The notes: generated by a model not told the origin, from the letters alone. Numbered from the stretch's first letter, positions 27,162-37,988 are shown. The stretch is 64,000 nt of DNA from Vibrio sp. SCSIO 43137 (GCF_028201475.1 NZ_CP116383.1:1-64000); one strand, 5' to 3'. Numbers and translations are program-made.

Positions 27162-29480
27162 ATGAAGATTAGGCAGAAAATTACACTTTGGATGGTTGGG
27201 GTAGGTATTGTTCCAGTTTTGATCGCCTCAGTACTACTAAGTTCTACTTCCTCTGATGTTTCCAGTGAAGCCTTAAAAGATGCAGCGCAAAAGCAGTTGG
27301 TCTCTATCAGGGATGCAAGAAAGACTCAGATAGAAGACTACTTTCTTACCATAGAAAACCAAATCCTGACTCTCTCCAACAATATAATGACTGTTGATGC
27401 TATGAAAGCGTTTAACCAGCATTTTCGTGACCTACCTGATATTGATGAAGAACAGCTAAAAAGTGAGTTGTCTCAATACTATACCCGTCAGTTTGATCCC
27501 GAGTTTCAGCGTCAGAATAATGGCCTTTCCGCCGGTGTTAGCGGATTACTGTCTAAATTGAGCAGAGAATCCGTCTATTGGCAGTGGAGCTATATTCAGG
27601 ACAATTCTAATGCTATGGGTTCAAAACATTTGTTAGATAGGGCCAAAGGAGATAACCGCTATAACGAGGCGCACGCAAAGTATCACCCCAGATTTACAGA
27701 GTTTCTGGAGAGGTTTGAGTACTACGATATCTTTCTTATTGATGCTCAGGGTGGAGAGGTTGTCTACTCTGTTTTTAAAGAGCTGGACTATGCGACATCC
27801 CTAAAAACCGGTCCTTATGCTAATTCAGGGCTGGCAGAAGCGTACAGACAAGCGATAAACCTCTCTTCTAAAGGCTCAGTGGCCATCGTCGACTTTAAAC
27901 CTTATTACCCTTCTTATCAGGCACAAGCTTCATTTATGGCATCCCAGATCGTTGATGAGAACAACGCGGTTATAGGTGTTCTGGTTTTTCAGATGCCGAT
28001 AGGAAAGATAAACAGCATTATGACCAGTGCCGGGCGCTGGGAGCAAAATGGCTTAGGATTATCTGGTGAAACCTATCTGGTTGGTAGTGACTATAAAGCG
28101 AGGAGCCTTAGCCGTTTCCTGTTGGAAGATGCTCAGGGGTATCTTGATGTTATGCAAGAGGCCGGAACCAGTAGTCAGGTATTGAAGCAGATTGAGACAA
28201 AAGAGAGCAATATTGGTTTGCAGGAAATACGCACAGAAGGAGTACAACAGGCGATTAACGGCCGGACCGGTTTTTCAATTTTTCCTGATTACAGGAATGT
28301 ACCTGTATTGTCCGCTTATACGCCTTTAAATATCTCAGGATTAAACTGGGTACTTATGAGTGAGATTGATGCCGATGAGGCGTTTTCAGGGGCAAAAGAG
28401 CTGGAGAGTAAGATCGTCTTCGATTCAACCATTACTGTTGTTGTCATTTCACTATTCTCTGTTGCTATTGGGGTCTGGGTTTCCAGAAGTATCACTTTGC
28501 CAATTATTGGCTTTAGCAGTTTGATGAGTAAAGTGGAAAAAGAGAATGATCTCACCTATCGCAGTGATATCGAGACAAAAGATGAACTCGGGGAGATGGC
28601 GGGTTCGTTTAACAGCATGCTGGAGAAATTCGCCTCTTTGTTAGGGGAAGTGTCTAACTCAACCCATATGGTTGCGACCGCTTCCGAACAGCTGACGATT
28701 GCTGCTAATGAGAATGTACAGGGTGTGGAAACTCAGAAAGTGGAAACCGAACAGATCGCCACCGCCATGCATGAGATGACCATAACAGTGCAAGAGGTTG
28801 CCAGCAGTACAACAGAAGCTGCTAGTGCAGCGAACACTTCCACTCAGCAGGCTGAACAAGGTAAAGCAGTGGTGAAGAAAACCTCTGATGCAATTCAGAC
28901 CTTATCTTCGAACATTCTTCAGGCTGCGAAAGTGGTTGAGGAGTTGGCTAAAGAGGGAGAAAACATTGACTCTGTGACGGATGTAATTAAAAACATCTCG
29001 GAGCAGACCAACCTGTTGGCGCTAAATGCGGCCATTGAGGCTGCCAGAGCTGGTGAGCAGGGGCGTGGTTTTGCCGTTGTTGCTGATGAAGTAAGGACAC
29101 TGGCTCAAAGGACGCAGGACTCGATTCATGAGATTGAAGAGACTGTAGAACGACTAAGGCATGGTACCGTAGAAGCTGTTGAAGCTATGGAGGTTAGCCG
29201 AAAACACGCTGAACATGGTGTTGAACTGGCAAATGAAGCGGCTGACTCTCTTGAAGCGATCGCTTTATCATCAACAACAATTAGCGATTATAACGCTCAG
29301 ATAGCCAGTGCAGCGGAAGAGCAGAGTGCAACAGCAGAACAGATGAATAAGAGCGTGGTTAATATCAGTGAGATTGCTGTGCAGACAGCAGCCAGCTCTG
29401 AGCAGAGCGCTGTTTCATCGGGAGAGTTGGCTCAGTTGTCTGCCAAACTTCAGGAATTAGTTGCTCAGTTTAAAGTTTAA
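27162..29480 (+). CDS. Methyl-accepting chemotaxis protein
   Basis: This 772-residue inner-membrane chemoreceptor has a first membrane segment at about 8-27 and a large periplasmic sensing region of about 380 residues, probably Cache-like. TM2 lies at about 418-441, then HAMP, then the cytoplasmic signalling domain. The conserved hairpin tip reads [41 protein letters not shown] in parts, near residues 611-645. The C-terminus (LVAQFKV) lacks a CheR/CheB-binding pentapeptide. GGGAGG precedes the ATG. The ligand is unknown. It is monocistronic and follows the rrn/tRNA-Ser region. Confidence 0.94.
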   Translation: MKIRQKITLWMVGVGIVPVLIASVLLSSTSSDVSSEALKDAAQKQLVSIRDARKTQIEDYFLTIENQILTLSNNIMTVDAMKAFNQHFRDLPDIDEEQLKSELSQYYTRQFDPEFQRQNNGLSAGVSGLLSKLSRESVYWQWSYIQDNSNAMGSKHLLDRAKGDNRYNEAHAKYHPRFTEFLERFEYYDIFLIDAQGGEVVYSVFKELDYATSLKTGPYANSGLAEAYRQAINLSSKGSVAIVDFKPYYPSYQAQASFMASQIVDENNAVIGVLVFQMPIGKINSIMTSAGRWEQNGLGLSGETYLVGSDYKARSLSRFLLEDAQGYLDVMQEAGTSSQVLKQIETKESNIGLQEIRTEGVQQAINGRTGFSIFPDYRNVPVLSAYTPLNISGLNWVLMSEIDADEAFSGAKELESKIVFDSTITVVVISLFSVAIGVWVSRSITLPIIGFSSLMSKVEKENDLTYRSDIETKDELGEMAGSFNSMLEKFASLLGEVSNSTHMVATASEQLTIAANENVQGVETQKVETEQIATAMHEMTITVQEVASSTTEAASAANTSTQQAEQGKAVVKKTSDAIQTLSSNILQAAKVVEELAKEGENIDSVTDVIKNISEQTNLLALNAAIEAARAGEQGRGFAVVADEVRTLAQRTQDSIHEIEETVERLRHGTVEAVEAMEVSRKHAEHGVELANEAADSLEAIALSSTTISDYNAQIASAAEEQSATAEQMNKSVVNISEIAVQTAASSEQSAVSSGELAQLSAKLQELVAQFKV

Positions 29481-29633
29481 TAATAATGACTAGATATCCG
29501 GATAAAAAAGTAGAACGGGTGTTTAGTCAAGAAAACAACAGTAATGGTTATATAATTAACTGTTATAAATCTATATAAAGTGATTTTAATTTCATTTGGT
29601 TATATTTAAATGGGGTTATTTAACAAAAAAAAT

Positions 29634-29659
29634 GGCCTCTATATTTTCTTATAGAGGCC
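29634..29659. terminator. Terminator between the MCP gene and arcC
   Basis: GGCCTCTATA and TATAGAGGCC form a perfect 10-bp stem around TTTTCT. The T tract is on the minus strand (complement of AACAAAAAAAAT), so it mainly ends arcC. The surrounding gap 29481-29756 shows nothing else. Confidence 0.8.
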
Positions 29660-29756
29660 GTGTAAGTTAAGTTTTTAATTATATGGTAACTACTAGCTAT
29701 TGAATAATAAACCAGCCTGATAATTGTGGATTATATTATTCTGATGATAGCTTTAA

Positions 29757-30662
29757 TTATTTACTGATATGTGTTCCTGTTGTACCAGACATAACATCAA
29801 TGGCCTGATACAAATCACCAATATGGCCGGTACCACCTGTTTCAGCGAAATTACAGCAAGCATCCACTTTTGGCCCCATAGAACCAGCAGCAAAATGATA
29901 CTGTCTAATCTCTTCAATGGTTACGGCTTCCAGTTTTCGTTCTGTCGGCTGACCCCAGTCGACACAAGCGTGACTTCCATCTGTCAGAATAAGCAGATCA
30001 GAGGCGCCAATCTCTTTTGCAATCAATGAAGCTGTCATGTCTTTATCGATTACGGCTTCGAACCCTGCAAGCTCATTGTTATTGTCGATAACAGGAGCAC
30101 CGCCACCGCCACCGCAGATAACAATATGATCTTGTTCCAGAAGGCACTTGATTGCATCAGATTCGACAATGCGTTTCGGCGCAGGAGAAGGAACAACACG
30201 ACGCCATTTATCGCCGTCAGGCTTAATTACCCAGTTATTCTCTTCTGCGAGGTTTACAGCCGTTTCTTTGTCATAAACAGGGCCGATAAATTTGCTTGGA
30301 TCTGCAATAGCCGGATCATTTTCATCAACGGCTACCTGAGTCAGTACCGTAGTAATGTTCTTTTTCGGTAGCCTGTTCTTCAGGCTTTGCTGCATAAGGT
30401 AGCCAACCATGCCCTGAGTTTCAGAACCAAGAACATCAAACGGGTATGCAGGGCAATCTTTATAGGCAAGGTTCTGAAGGGCGAGCAAACCAACTTGTGG
30501 GCCATTGCCGTGTACGATAACCAGACGGTACTTTTCATGCAGCTTTGCCAAAGCATCCGAAGTTGCTGCAATACTCTTCTTCTGATTATCACAGCTCATC
30601 ACTTCACCACGTTGCAATAATGCATTACCGCCTACAGCAACAACTAATATTGGCTTGTTCAT
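29757..30662 (-). CDS. arcC: Carbamate kinase
   Basis: Carbamate kinase makes ATP from carbamoyl phosphate and ADP in the last step of arginine fermentation and related catabolism. The 301-residue amino-acid-kinase-fold protein shows VVAVGGNALLQRG at the start, HGNGPQVGLLALQ near 50 and the GGGGGAPVI motif near 205. The ATG at 30662 has AAGGGG upstream; an ATG at 30680 does not. No arginine deiminase or ornithine transcarbamylase gene is nearby, so its carbamoyl phosphate source is not evident. An FNR-like site lies in the long upstream gap. Confidence 0.92.
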   Translation of the reverse strand: MNKPILVVAVGGNALLQRGEVMSCDNQKKSIAATSDALAKLHEKYRLVIVHGNGPQVGLLALQNLAYKDCPAYPFDVLGSETQGMVGYLMQQSLKNRLPKKNITTVLTQVAVDENDPAIADPSKFIGPVYDKETAVNLAEENNWVIKPDGDKWRRVVPSPAPKRIVESDAIKCLLEQDHIVICGGGGGAPVIDNNNELAGFEAVIDKDMTASLIAKEIGASDLLILTDGSHACVDWGQPTERKLEAVTIEEIRQYHFAAGSMGPKVDACCNFAETGGTGHIGDLYQAIDVMSGTTGTHISK

Positions 30663-30732
30663 AGTAAACCCCTTATTCATCGCGTTATTTATAGTTGGCG
30701 TATAAGAATATAAATAACGATTAATTAATGTG

Positions 30733-30746
30733 ACTTGAATTCAAGT
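30733..30746. repeat. Palindrome ACTTGAATTCAAGT upstream of arcC
   Basis: A perfect 14-bp palindrome 71 bp upstream of the arcC start codon. It could be an operator, but it does not fit the ArgR box spacing. Function unknown. Confidence 0.35.
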
Positions 30747-30955
30747 TTATAGATCTGGAATAGGTACTAGGACTGGCAATTTAAAAACACAAAGATAAAT
30801 GGCTTTAATTGTATTGCCTTAATATTCCTGACTCAGTAAGGAAAGCTAATTAAAATAAAGCAGTCTGAAATGGCATGTGAATAGCGATGCAATTTATAAG
30901 ATTAGCTATTTTTAATGTAACTTAATGTCAATTAAGAAAAAATAATGAGTGCTAG

Positions 30956-31022
30956 ATCAAAATATCCCATTTTTGTTTTCTTTATATATATAAGAAAACA
31001 TTTTTACCTATGATATTTTGAT
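30956..31022. repeat. Nested AT-rich inverted repeats
   Basis: ATCAAAATATC (30956-30966) and GATATTTTGAT (31012-31022) form an outer 11-bp inverted repeat. Between them TGTTTTCTT and AAGAAAACA flank TATATATAT (30974-31000). The 565-bp gap between arcC and the HDOD gene holds this, the FNR-like site and the palindrome at 30733; no gene is seen. Confidence 0.6.
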
Positions 31023-31031
31023 TAGAATCAA
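31018..31031. promoter_or_regulatory. FNR-like binding site
   Basis: TTGATTAGAATCAA is a perfect match to the FNR consensus TTGATnnnnATCAA. A minus-strand TATATA at about 30984-30993 is roughly at class II spacing for transcription toward arcC. The resulting leader would be about 320 nt. The HDOD gene on the other side is an alternative target. Confidence 0.6.
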
Positions 31032-31227
31032 ATTTACGAACCCGTTTTAGTGGACGTTTAGGATTATCCATTTTGCTCACAAATATCGTGTAACCTTAGC
31101 GTTAAAAACCGATATCCGTTTCTGTTGTAAATCCTGCACCTGTAAAGCACATTATTCAGAATTTTTCCGATGCCAATCTGTTATCTGACCTATAGTGAAT
31201 ATAGCGATAAAAATGAGGAGACTGTGC

Positions 31228-32055
31228 ATGGATCGTCAAACGTTATTAGCAAAAGTAGATGAGCTACCCCGGATAGAAAAGGTTCTCCACGAGTTGCTGG
31301 ATATGGTTAATCATGAAGAGTTTGACTTTAGTGAGTTGGCATTGAAACTCTCTATGGATCAAATGCTCAGTACGCGGATGCTAAGAATGGCTAACTCTGC
31401 ACAGTTTGGCGGCCAGCGAGAAATATCCTCCATTAATGAGGCGATTATCCGGGTAGGCAGTAATGCAGTCAGGAGCATGGTGCGCTCTTCTGTCTTATCA
31501 CAGGTGTTTTCTAACCTTGAAACCATCAGCCTGAAAGATTACTGGGCGAATACTTTTGAAGTATCTATGATTGCCAGTCGGTTAGGCTCTAAAGCGGGCT
31601 TAAACCGGGATGAGGTTTTTACCACAGGTACCCTGCATGATATCGGGGAGCTGATGATACACGCTAACCTTCCCGATCTGGCTCAGGAGATAATGAAGCG
31701 GACTGCTGAGGGTGAGTCTCCATTAAAGGTTCAGCGTGAACTACTGAATACAGATGTTCCGACTCTGGGAGCAAAACTGGCCGAGTCGTGGAACTTCCCG
31801 CCACAAATGGTCGAAGCGATTGCATACTCTCATCAGCCAGCCAAGGCAGAACAATCACCAAAACTGGCTCACTTAATTCGCTTTGCTATTGATGTACACA
31901 AAGCCTGGGACTCTCTTTTTTCCGATGAGGAAAAAAGGCGCTTTGTTTCTCAGCACCCCAGCAATAAATTACTCGGTTTTCCGCCAGAAACCGCTGAAAC
32001 CATAGATATTATCCGTGGGGAAGGGTATGAGCTTGCTTACCGTTTGTTTAGCTAG
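31228..32055 (+). CDS. HDOD domain protein
   Basis: This 275-residue cytoplasmic protein consists mainly of an HDOD domain (about residues 10-210), a module found in bacterial signalling proteins. The HD-like motif is visible as TGTLHDIGELMIH. No EAL, GGDEF or receiver domain is attached. The ATG at 31228 is chosen because GAGGAG stands 7 bp upstream; an upstream ATG at 31195 has no ribosome site. Function unknown; a link to signalling or motility is only inferred from the family. Confidence 0.88.
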   Translation: MDRQTLLAKVDELPRIEKVLHELLDMVNHEEFDFSELALKLSMDQMLSTRMLRMANSAQFGGQREISSINEAIIRVGSNAVRSMVRSSVLSQVFSNLETISLKDYWANTFEVSMIASRLGSKAGLNRDEVFTTGTLHDIGELMIHANLPDLAQEIMKRTAEGESPLKVQRELLNTDVPTLGAKLAESWNFPPQMVEAIAYSHQPAKAEQSPKLAHLIRFAIDVHKAWDSLFSDEEKRRFVSQHPSNKLLGFPPETAETIDIIRGEGYELAYRLFS

Positions 32056-32935
32056 CTGTTTTCCCTTTTATTTGCTGGACGATAAGGCCGATAACAATCA
32101 GCACTAAACCAACAAAGGTTGAAGGGTGTATCTGTTCGCCGATAATGTGTGACAGCAGAAAAAGAGAGATAAACGGCGAAATAAAGATCAGGTTACTGAT
32201 CCTCGACGTGTTTTCTGTTGAGCGCAGGGCGGACAGCCATAAAACAAACGTTATCCCCATCTCAAATAATCCGACATAGGTTACTGCCAGCCAACCATTG
32301 AAGGAGATATCCCACGATGCTTGTTCGTACAGGCAGATGGCAATAGCAAATGGCAGGGCAATTAAAAAGCCAAGCAGTAGTCCGATAATGGGGTCTGCCT
32401 TGTTTTTGGTATTTAAGATCCAGTATCCGGCCCACAGCAGGGTTGAAAGTATAGCCAGTCCGACTCCCATCGGGCTGTCAAATTGCAGGGCGAAGACATC
32501 GCCTTTAGTGGCAATAACAACCACGCCGCAGTAACCCAGCAGGCAAGCCAGCCAATCCTGCTTTCGGATTTTCTGTCCTAAGAAAAGCGCTGCCATTATG
32601 GTTAAGGTAATGGCCCAGCTGTAGTTAATCGGCTGAGCCTGAGAAGCTGGCAATAAATCGTACGCTTTAAATAACGTAAGGTAATAAGCTAACGGGTTAA
32701 TCAGGCCCAGCAGTAAAAAGTAAAACGGGTTTGCAAAGAAGGTTGCAGCAATCTGATGTGACTTTCCTTGAACCTTACATACCATATAGAGAGCGATAGC
32801 AGAAACAACACTGGTCACGGTCAGCATCTGGATAGGGTTAAACTCTGCCAGTGTCAGCTTAAAAGCGGTAGCCACTGTTGACCAGAGAAGAACGGCTGCG
32901 AGTCCGTAACCTATTGCGCGACGTTCATTAATCAT
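32048..32935 (-). CDS. DMT-family (EamA) transporter
   Basis: This 295-residue inner-membrane protein has about ten hydrophobic segments arranged as two EamA repeats, as in drug/metabolite exporters such as RhaT/YdcZ relatives. The second repeat begins near residue 145 (GVGLAILSTLLWAGYWIL). Its 3' end overlaps the end of the HDOD gene by 8 bp in convergent orientation. The substrate cannot be told from sequence. Confidence 0.88.
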   Translation of the reverse strand: MINERRAIGYGLAAVLLWSTVATAFKLTLAEFNPIQMLTVTSVVSAIALYMVCKVQGKSHQIAATFFANPFYFLLLGLINPLAYYLTLFKAYDLLPASQAQPINYSWAITLTIMAALFLGQKIRKQDWLACLLGYCGVVVIATKGDVFALQFDSPMGVGLAILSTLLWAGYWILNTKNKADPIIGLLLGFLIALPFAIAICLYEQASWDISFNGWLAVTYVGLFEMGITFVLWLSALRSTENTSRISNLIFISPFISLFLLSHIIGEQIHPSTFVGLVLIVIGLIVQQIKGKTAS

Positions 32936-32993
32936 GTTTGTTCTGCTGCTGAGAAAAGAGGCGTCATGTATAGCATTTCTGCTGGAGCAACAG

Positions 32994-33013
32994 AACTGGA
33001 CATTTATCCAGTA
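32994..33013. promoter_or_regulatory. LexA-like SOS box upstream of rmuC
   Basis: AACTGGACATTTATCCAGTA keeps the CTG-N10-CAG core and flanking A/T of gammaproteobacterial SOS boxes. It is 43 bp upstream of rmuC and 59 bp upstream of the divergent transporter gene. Confidence 0.55.
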
Positions 33014-33055
33014 TCAAAATAACATCCAATAATCAGTAAGAACTCAGGTATAGAT

Positions 33056-34570
33056 ATGCAATGGATAATTGAACATCAGCAACTGGTTGTAACGGCTCTG
33101 TTTAGTGGCGGACTGTTTTCATTGATTACCGGTTGGTGGATTGTGCAGAAGGCAAAATACCGTTCAATGATGGCTGAACAGAAGTGGCTTACTGAGAATC
33201 AGTTATTGCTTGAGAAAAATAGCCAGTTAGAAAAAGAGTTACTTAAAGCGAATAACGATCTAGACCGGCTGGATATTGAAAGGGACAAATCCGTCATGGA
33301 GCAGCAGCAATTACATGGCAAGTTAATGGCGGCGATGGAGAAACTTCGCCATTTTGAACAGATCAGTTTTGAACGTAGCCAGTTAGCTGAGCAGCTTGAA
33401 TTCCAGAAATCAGAGTGTTCTCAGTTACAAGGTACGCTTAGGGAAAAAGAAGCAAGATACCAGCAGGAGAGCATAGCCAGTCAGGAAAAGCTGCAACTGC
33501 TGGAGAATGCGGAGCAGCGGCTGAAGCAACAATTTGAGCACCTTGCCAATCAACTGTTTGAAGCTAAAACCGCCAAGGTTGATGAGCAAAACAGACAGAG
33601 CCTGAATGGATTGCTTTCGCCGCTGAAGGAGCAGTTAGAAGGTTTTAAAAAACAGGTTAATGACAGTTTCGGCAATGAAGCCAAAGAGCGCCATACCCTG
33701 GTTCATGAAATCCGCCACTTACAGAAGCTTAATGAACAGATGACCAAAGATGCCCTAAACCTGACTCAGGCGCTAAAGGGGGATAACAAGCAGCAAGGCA
33801 ACTGGGGAGAGGTAGTGCTTGCCCGGGTTCTTGCTGAGTCCGGATTGCGGGAAGGGCACGAATACCAGACTCAGGTTAGCCTGCAAAACGAAGCCGGTAA
33901 AAGGTATCAGCCGGATGTTATTGTTCACCTGCCTCACGATAAGCAGGTGGTTATTGACTCCAAAATGGCATTGGTCGCCTATGAGCGATACTTTAATGCT
34001 GAAACGGAGCAGGAGAAAAGTCAGGCGCTGGCAGAACATATTCAGGCTTTGAAAGCACATATTCGTGGTTTGAGTCAAAAGGACTACCAAAAGCTGAAAG
34101 GAATACAGAGCCTGGATTACGTATTGATGTTTATCCCGGTGGAACCAGCGTTTCAGATTGCCATCGAAGCGGACGCAAGTTTGGTTAAAGATGCCATGGA
34201 GAACAATATAATATTGGTTAGCCCTACTACACTGCTGGTGGCATTAAGAACCATAGATAACTTGTGGCGAAATGAACGGCAGAACCAGAATGCCAAAGTG
34301 ATCGCTGATAAAGCCAGCCGGCTCTACGATAAGCTTCGTCTGTTTCTTACTGATATGGAGCAGATTGGCCAGTCACTGGATAAAGCAAACAGTTCCTATC
34401 AGGGAGCCATGAATAAACTGGCTACCGGCCGGGGAAATGTTATCCGGCAGGCTGAAAGTTTTAAGGAGCTTGGAGTAGAGGTAAAACGTTCGATACCGGA
34501 TAGCATTACTGAAATTGCGCAAAATGATGTTTTACTAGAAAGACATCAGGCTGAGGATAAAGTAAACTAA
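33056..34570 (+). CDS. rmuC: DNA recombination protein RmuC
   Basis: RmuC limits recombination at inverted repeats and contains a nuclease-like fold. The 504-residue protein has an N-terminal membrane anchor (about 12-28), a long coiled coil (about 45-190) and the RmuC domain (about 230-470) with LAESGLREGHEY and VVIDSKMALVAYERY. The conserved order rmuC-ubiE-ubiJ-ubiB-tat follows. A LexA-like box lies directly upstream, suggesting DNA-damage control. Confidence 0.94.
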   Translation: MQWIIEHQQLVVTALFSGGLFSLITGWWIVQKAKYRSMMAEQKWLTENQLLLEKNSQLEKELLKANNDLDRLDIERDKSVMEQQQLHGKLMAAMEKLRHFEQISFERSQLAEQLEFQKSECSQLQGTLREKEARYQQESIASQEKLQLLENAEQRLKQQFEHLANQLFEAKTAKVDEQNRQSLNGLLSPLKEQLEGFKKQVNDSFGNEAKERHTLVHEIRHLQKLNEQMTKDALNLTQALKGDNKQQGNWGEVVLARVLAESGLREGHEYQTQVSLQNEAGKRYQPDVIVHLPHDKQVVIDSKMALVAYERYFNAETEQEKSQALAEHIQALKAHIRGLSQKDYQKLKGIQSLDYVLMFIPVEPAFQIAIEADASLVKDAMENNIILVSPTTLLVALRTIDNLWRNERQNQNAKVIADKASRLYDKLRLFLTDMEQIGQSLDKANSSYQGAMNKLATGRGNVIRQAESFKELGVEVKRSIPDSITEIAQNDVLLERHQAEDKVN

Positions 34571-34619
34571 TCGTTCGCAATTCCTTCGACAGTTCAAGGT
34601 GTTGCTAATGAGGTAGAAA

Positions 34620-35402
34620 ATGACAGATATAAGCATAAACACAAACTCAGCTGTGTCAGAGGAAGAGACCACACATTTTGGCTTCACCACTGTAGCAAAG
34701 GAAGAGAAAGTTACTAAGGTTGCTGAAGTTTTTCATTCAGTAGCAGCAAAATACGACATCATGAACGATTTGATGTCAGGCGGAATTCACAGAGTCTGGA
34801 AGCGTTTTACCATTGATTGTAGTGGTGCCCGTCCCGGCCAGAAAATTTTAGATCTTGGCGGTGGTACCGGTGACCTTACCGCTAAGTTTTCCCGTATTGT
34901 CGGTGAGAAGGGCCATGTAATACTGGCGGATATCAACAACTCAATGTTGAATGTCGGCAGAGACAAGCTCAGAGATAGTGGTGTGGTGGGTAATGTTCAC
35001 TATGTTCAGGCCAATGCAGAAGAGCTGCCATTTCCCGATAACTACTTTGATTGCATCACCATCAGTTTCTGTTTAAGAAACGTTACCGACAAAGATAAAG
35101 CTCTGCGTTCCATGTTCCGGGTTCTTAAACCGGGCGGCCGTCTGTTAGTGCTGGAGTTTTCTAAACCAGTATTTGAGCCTTTGTCGAAGATTTATGATGC
35201 CTACTCTTTCCACCTGTTGCCGAAAATGGGCAAGCTGGTGGCGGACGATGCTGAGAGTTATCAGTATCTTGCCGAGTCTATTCGAATGCACCCGGATCAG
35301 AAAACATTGCAAGGTATGATGGATGAAGCCGGTTTTGAACAAACCAGTTTTTATAACCTGACTGGCGGTATTGTTGCACTCCACCGCGGATACAAATTCT
35401 GA
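34620..35402 (+). CDS. ubiE: Ubiquinone/menaquinone C-methyltransferase UbiE
   Basis: UbiE is a SAM-dependent methyltransferase acting on both demethylmenaquinone and 2-octaprenyl-6-methoxy-benzoquinol. The 260 residues include the family's [20 protein letters not shown], the SAM motif [12 protein letters not shown] near 75, and the conserved [18 protein letters not shown]. It starts 49 bp after rmuC and is followed by ubiJ and ubiB. Confidence 0.97.
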   Translation: MTDISINTNSAVSEEETTHFGFTTVAKEEKVTKVAEVFHSVAAKYDIMNDLMSGGIHRVWKRFTIDCSGARPGQKILDLGGGTGDLTAKFSRIVGEKGHVILADINNSMLNVGRDKLRDSGVVGNVHYVQANAEELPFPDNYFDCITISFCLRNVTDKDKALRSMFRVLKPGGRLLVLEFSKPVFEPLSKIYDAYSFHLLPKMGKLVADDAESYQYLAESIRMHPDQKTLQGMMDEAGFEQTSFYNLTGGIVALHRGYKF

Positions 35403-35409
35403 GGAAACT

Positions 35410-36045
35410 ATGTCAGTGGGAACCATGTCTTTGGGAATGATGCCGGTAGACCAGTTAGCAACGGCGGCCATTGAAAGCGCAATTAACACTCTGATTAATG
35501 ATAATCCTGATTTCGGACGCCGTTTATCCCGCCTGAAAGGAAAGGTATTGCAGCTTCATCTGATTGAGCTGAAAAAAGATCTCACTTTTGTATTCAGTCA
35601 GCAGGTTGATGTTCTTGCAGGGTACGAAGGCAAACCAGACTGTTATCTTTCGTTGCACCTTTCTGTGTTGCCTGAACTGCGGGATAAAAACAATATCACC
35701 CGCCTTATCAAACAGGAAAAGATCGAACTTGAGGGTGATATCAAACTGGCTCAGCAGTTTTCTGAACTGATGGAAGCGTGTAAGCCGGACTTGGAAGAGT
35801 GGTTGTCCCGGGTCACCGGAGATATTGTTGCCCACACATTGGTTCAGGGAGCAAAAGATATCGGCTGCTGGGCGAAGAAGCGCGCTGAAAAACATCAGAA
35901 TCATCTGGCTCAGGTTTTGACAGAAGAGTGGAAAATTGCACCAGCTCCGCTTGAAGTGGCTTATTTTTGTGACCAGGTGGATGACGTGACGCAGCACTAT
36001 AAACAGCTTGAAGCCAGATTGAACAAGTTATTGGAGTGCTCATGA
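35410..36045 (+). CDS. ubiJ: Ubiquinone biosynthesis accessory factor UbiJ
   Basis: UbiJ is an SCP2-domain protein that, with UbiK, binds ubiquinone precursors in the soluble Ubi complex. The product has 211 residues with the SCP2 domain at about 20-115 and a predicted C-terminal coiled coil. The ATG at 35410 has GAGGAAAC just upstream; the open frame from 35371 would overlap ubiE. It overlaps ubiB by an ATGA junction, so the two are translationally coupled. Confidence 0.92.
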   Translation: MSVGTMSLGMMPVDQLATAAIESAINTLINDNPDFGRRLSRLKGKVLQLHLIELKKDLTFVFSQQVDVLAGYEGKPDCYLSLHLSVLPELRDKNNITRLIKQEKIELEGDIKLAQQFSELMEACKPDLEEWLSRVTGDIVAHTLVQGAKDIGCWAKKRAEKHQNHLAQVLTEEWKIAPAPLEVAYFCDQVDDVTQHYKQLEARLNKLLECS

Positions 36046-37676
36046 GACCAGCAGAGCTTCGCCGGCTTTATCAAATTACTAAGGTTCAGCTAGAGTACGG
36101 ACTTGACGAGCTGATTCCTGAACATGATCTGACTAAGGCGCCATTGCTTGCGCGTAAAGCACTGTTTTGGCTAAAAAACAAGCACTCAGAGAAACCGTTA
36201 GGTGTAAGGTTACGCTTAGCATTGCAGGAACTGGGTCCGGTATGGATTAAGTTCGGCCAGATGATGTCTACCCGTCGCGACCTGTTTCCTCCCCACCTTG
36301 CTGATCAGCTGGCATTGCTACAAGATAAAGTTGAGCCTTTTGATGGCGCTCTGGCTAAGCAGCAGATGGAACAGGCGTTAGGCGGTCCGCTGGAAGAGTG
36401 GTTTACTGATTTTGATATTGAGCCTCTTGCCTCTGCGTCCATTGCTCAGGTACATACCGCAAAGGTAAAACAGACCGGGCAGGAAGTGGTTCTTAAGGTT
36501 ATTCGACCTGATATCCGGCCGGTTATTGATGCTGATATCAGGCTTATGTACCGCATGGCAAAGATTGTCGCCAAGGCAACCCCGGATGCGCGCCGGTTAA
36601 AGCCTGTTGAAGTGGTGCGTGAGTATGAGAAAACACTGATCGATGAGTTGGATTTACGCCGTGAAGCGGCAAACGCTATTCAGTTAAGACGAAACTTTAT
36701 CGATAGTGAAGAGCTTTATGTGCCGGAAGTCCTTCCTGATTTCAGCAGTGAAAGCCTGATGGTATCGGAGCGGATATACGGTATTCAGGTGTCAGATATT
36801 GAAGGTCTGCAAGCCAACGGTACCAATATGAAGCTGCTGGCGGAACGAGGGGTAAGCGTCTTCTTTACTCAGGTGTTCCGTGACAGTTTTTTCCATGCAG
36901 ATATGCACCCCGGAAATGTTTTTGTTAAACCTGAACATCCGGAAAACCCACAGTGGATAGGTTTAGACTGCGGCATTGTCGGCACTTTAAACAGTGATGA
37001 TAAGCGCTATCTGGCAGAAAACTTCCTGGCGTTTTTTAACCGTGATTACCGCAAAGTGGCCGAGTTGCACGTTGACTCTGGCTGGGTACCACCGGATACC
37101 AATGTTCAGGAATTTGAGTTCGCTATCCGTATCGTATGCGAACCGATATTTGCCAAGCCTCTTTGCGAAATCTCGTTCGGACACGTCCTGCTAAACCTGT
37201 TTAATACGGCCAGAAGATTTAATATGGAGGTTCAGCCTCAGTTAGTTCTGTTGCAGAAAACGCTGCTCTACGTTGAAGGCTTGGGCAGGCAGCTTTACCC
37301 TCAGCTTGATCTATGGGAGACGGCAAAACCGTTTCTTGAGCAGTGGATGGCGAATCAGGTTGGCCCTCAGGCTGTGATTAATGCCGTTAAAGAGCGTGCA
37401 CCGTTTTGGGCGGAAAGGCTTCCGGAACTTCCGGAGCTACTTTATGATAGCCTGAAACAGGGTAAAGCGATGAACCAGAAGATGGATCAGCTATACTCTG
37501 GGTACAGGGAAACCAAGAAGCAACATGCTAAAGGAAAGTTGTTGTTTGGTATTGGCTCCACATTAGTTATTTGTTCTGCAATACTTATCTCGGCAGAGAA
37601 TATCTACCCTACAATAGGTAGTGGTATCGCAGGCATCACATTTTGGCTTCTTAGTTGGCGAGTACACAGTAAATAA
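36042..37676 (+). CDS. ubiB: Ubiquinone biosynthesis ATPase/kinase-like UbiB
   Basis: UbiB is an atypical ADCK-family kinase-like ATPase needed for ubiquinone synthesis. The 544-residue protein shows [20 protein letters not shown] (KxGQ motif), [10 protein letters not shown] (the modified P-loop), [13 protein letters not shown] and the DFG-like LDCGIVG. Two hydrophobic segments end the protein (about 500-540) and anchor it in the inner membrane. The ATG at 36042 overlaps the ubiJ stop as ATGA. Confidence 0.96.
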   Translation: MRPAELRRLYQITKVQLEYGLDELIPEHDLTKAPLLARKALFWLKNKHSEKPLGVRLRLALQELGPVWIKFGQMMSTRRDLFPPHLADQLALLQDKVEPFDGALAKQQMEQALGGPLEEWFTDFDIEPLASASIAQVHTAKVKQTGQEVVLKVIRPDIRPVIDADIRLMYRMAKIVAKATPDARRLKPVEVVREYEKTLIDELDLRREAANAIQLRRNFIDSEELYVPEVLPDFSSESLMVSERIYGIQVSDIEGLQANGTNMKLLAERGVSVFFTQVFRDSFFHADMHPGNVFVKPEHPENPQWIGLDCGIVGTLNSDDKRYLAENFLAFFNRDYRKVAELHVDSGWVPPDTNVQEFEFAIRIVCEPIFAKPLCEISFGHVLLNLFNTARRFNMEVQPQLVLLQKTLLYVEGLGRQLYPQLDLWETAKPFLEQWMANQVGPQAVINAVKERAPFWAERLPELPELLYDSLKQGKAMNQKMDQLYSGYRETKKQHAKGKLLFGIGSTLVICSAILISAENIYPTIGSGIAGITFWLLSWRVHSK

Positions 37677-37733
37677 TCTGTACACTTGTCACTATGTTTT
37701 CGATTTTCACTAAAAATCCCCGAGGTATATAGA

Positions 37734-37985
37734 ATGGGTGGTATCAGTATTTGGCAATTACTCATTATTGCTGTAATCGTTGTATTGTTGTTCGGAACTA
37801 AAAAACTGCGCAATATGGGTGGTGATTTAGGATCTGCAGTGAAGGGCTTCAAGAAAGCTATGAATGATGAAGACTCTGCTAAGACTGCGGAAACCAAAGA
37901 TGCGGACTTTGAGCCAAAGAATATTGAGCAAAAAGAACAAGCTTCTTCAACTGAAGAAGTGAAAAAAGATAAAGAGCAGGTATAA
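37734..37985 (+). CDS. tatA: Twin-arginine translocase subunit TatA
   Basis: TatA forms the protein-conducting assembly of the Tat pathway for folded proteins. The 83-residue protein has one N-terminal membrane helix ([16 protein letters not shown]), the [14 protein letters not shown] amphipathic helix and a charged tail. The ATG at 37734 follows GAGG; the open frame extends upstream without conservation. It begins tatABC, 57 bp after ubiB. Confidence 0.95.
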   Translation: MGGISIWQLLIIAVIVVLLFGTKKLRNMGGDLGSAVKGFKKAMNDEDSAKTAETKDADFEPKNIEQKEQASSTEEVKKDKEQV

Positions 37986-37988
37986 GCC

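Noticed and set aside
30733..30746. ArgR box upstream of arcC
   Set aside because: The palindrome lacks the TGAAT-N4-ATTCA spacing of ARG boxes.
35410..36045. EsrE-like sRNA inside ubiJ
   Set aside because: E. coli has a small RNA in this locus, but I could not recognise a matching sequence or an independent promoter and terminator.
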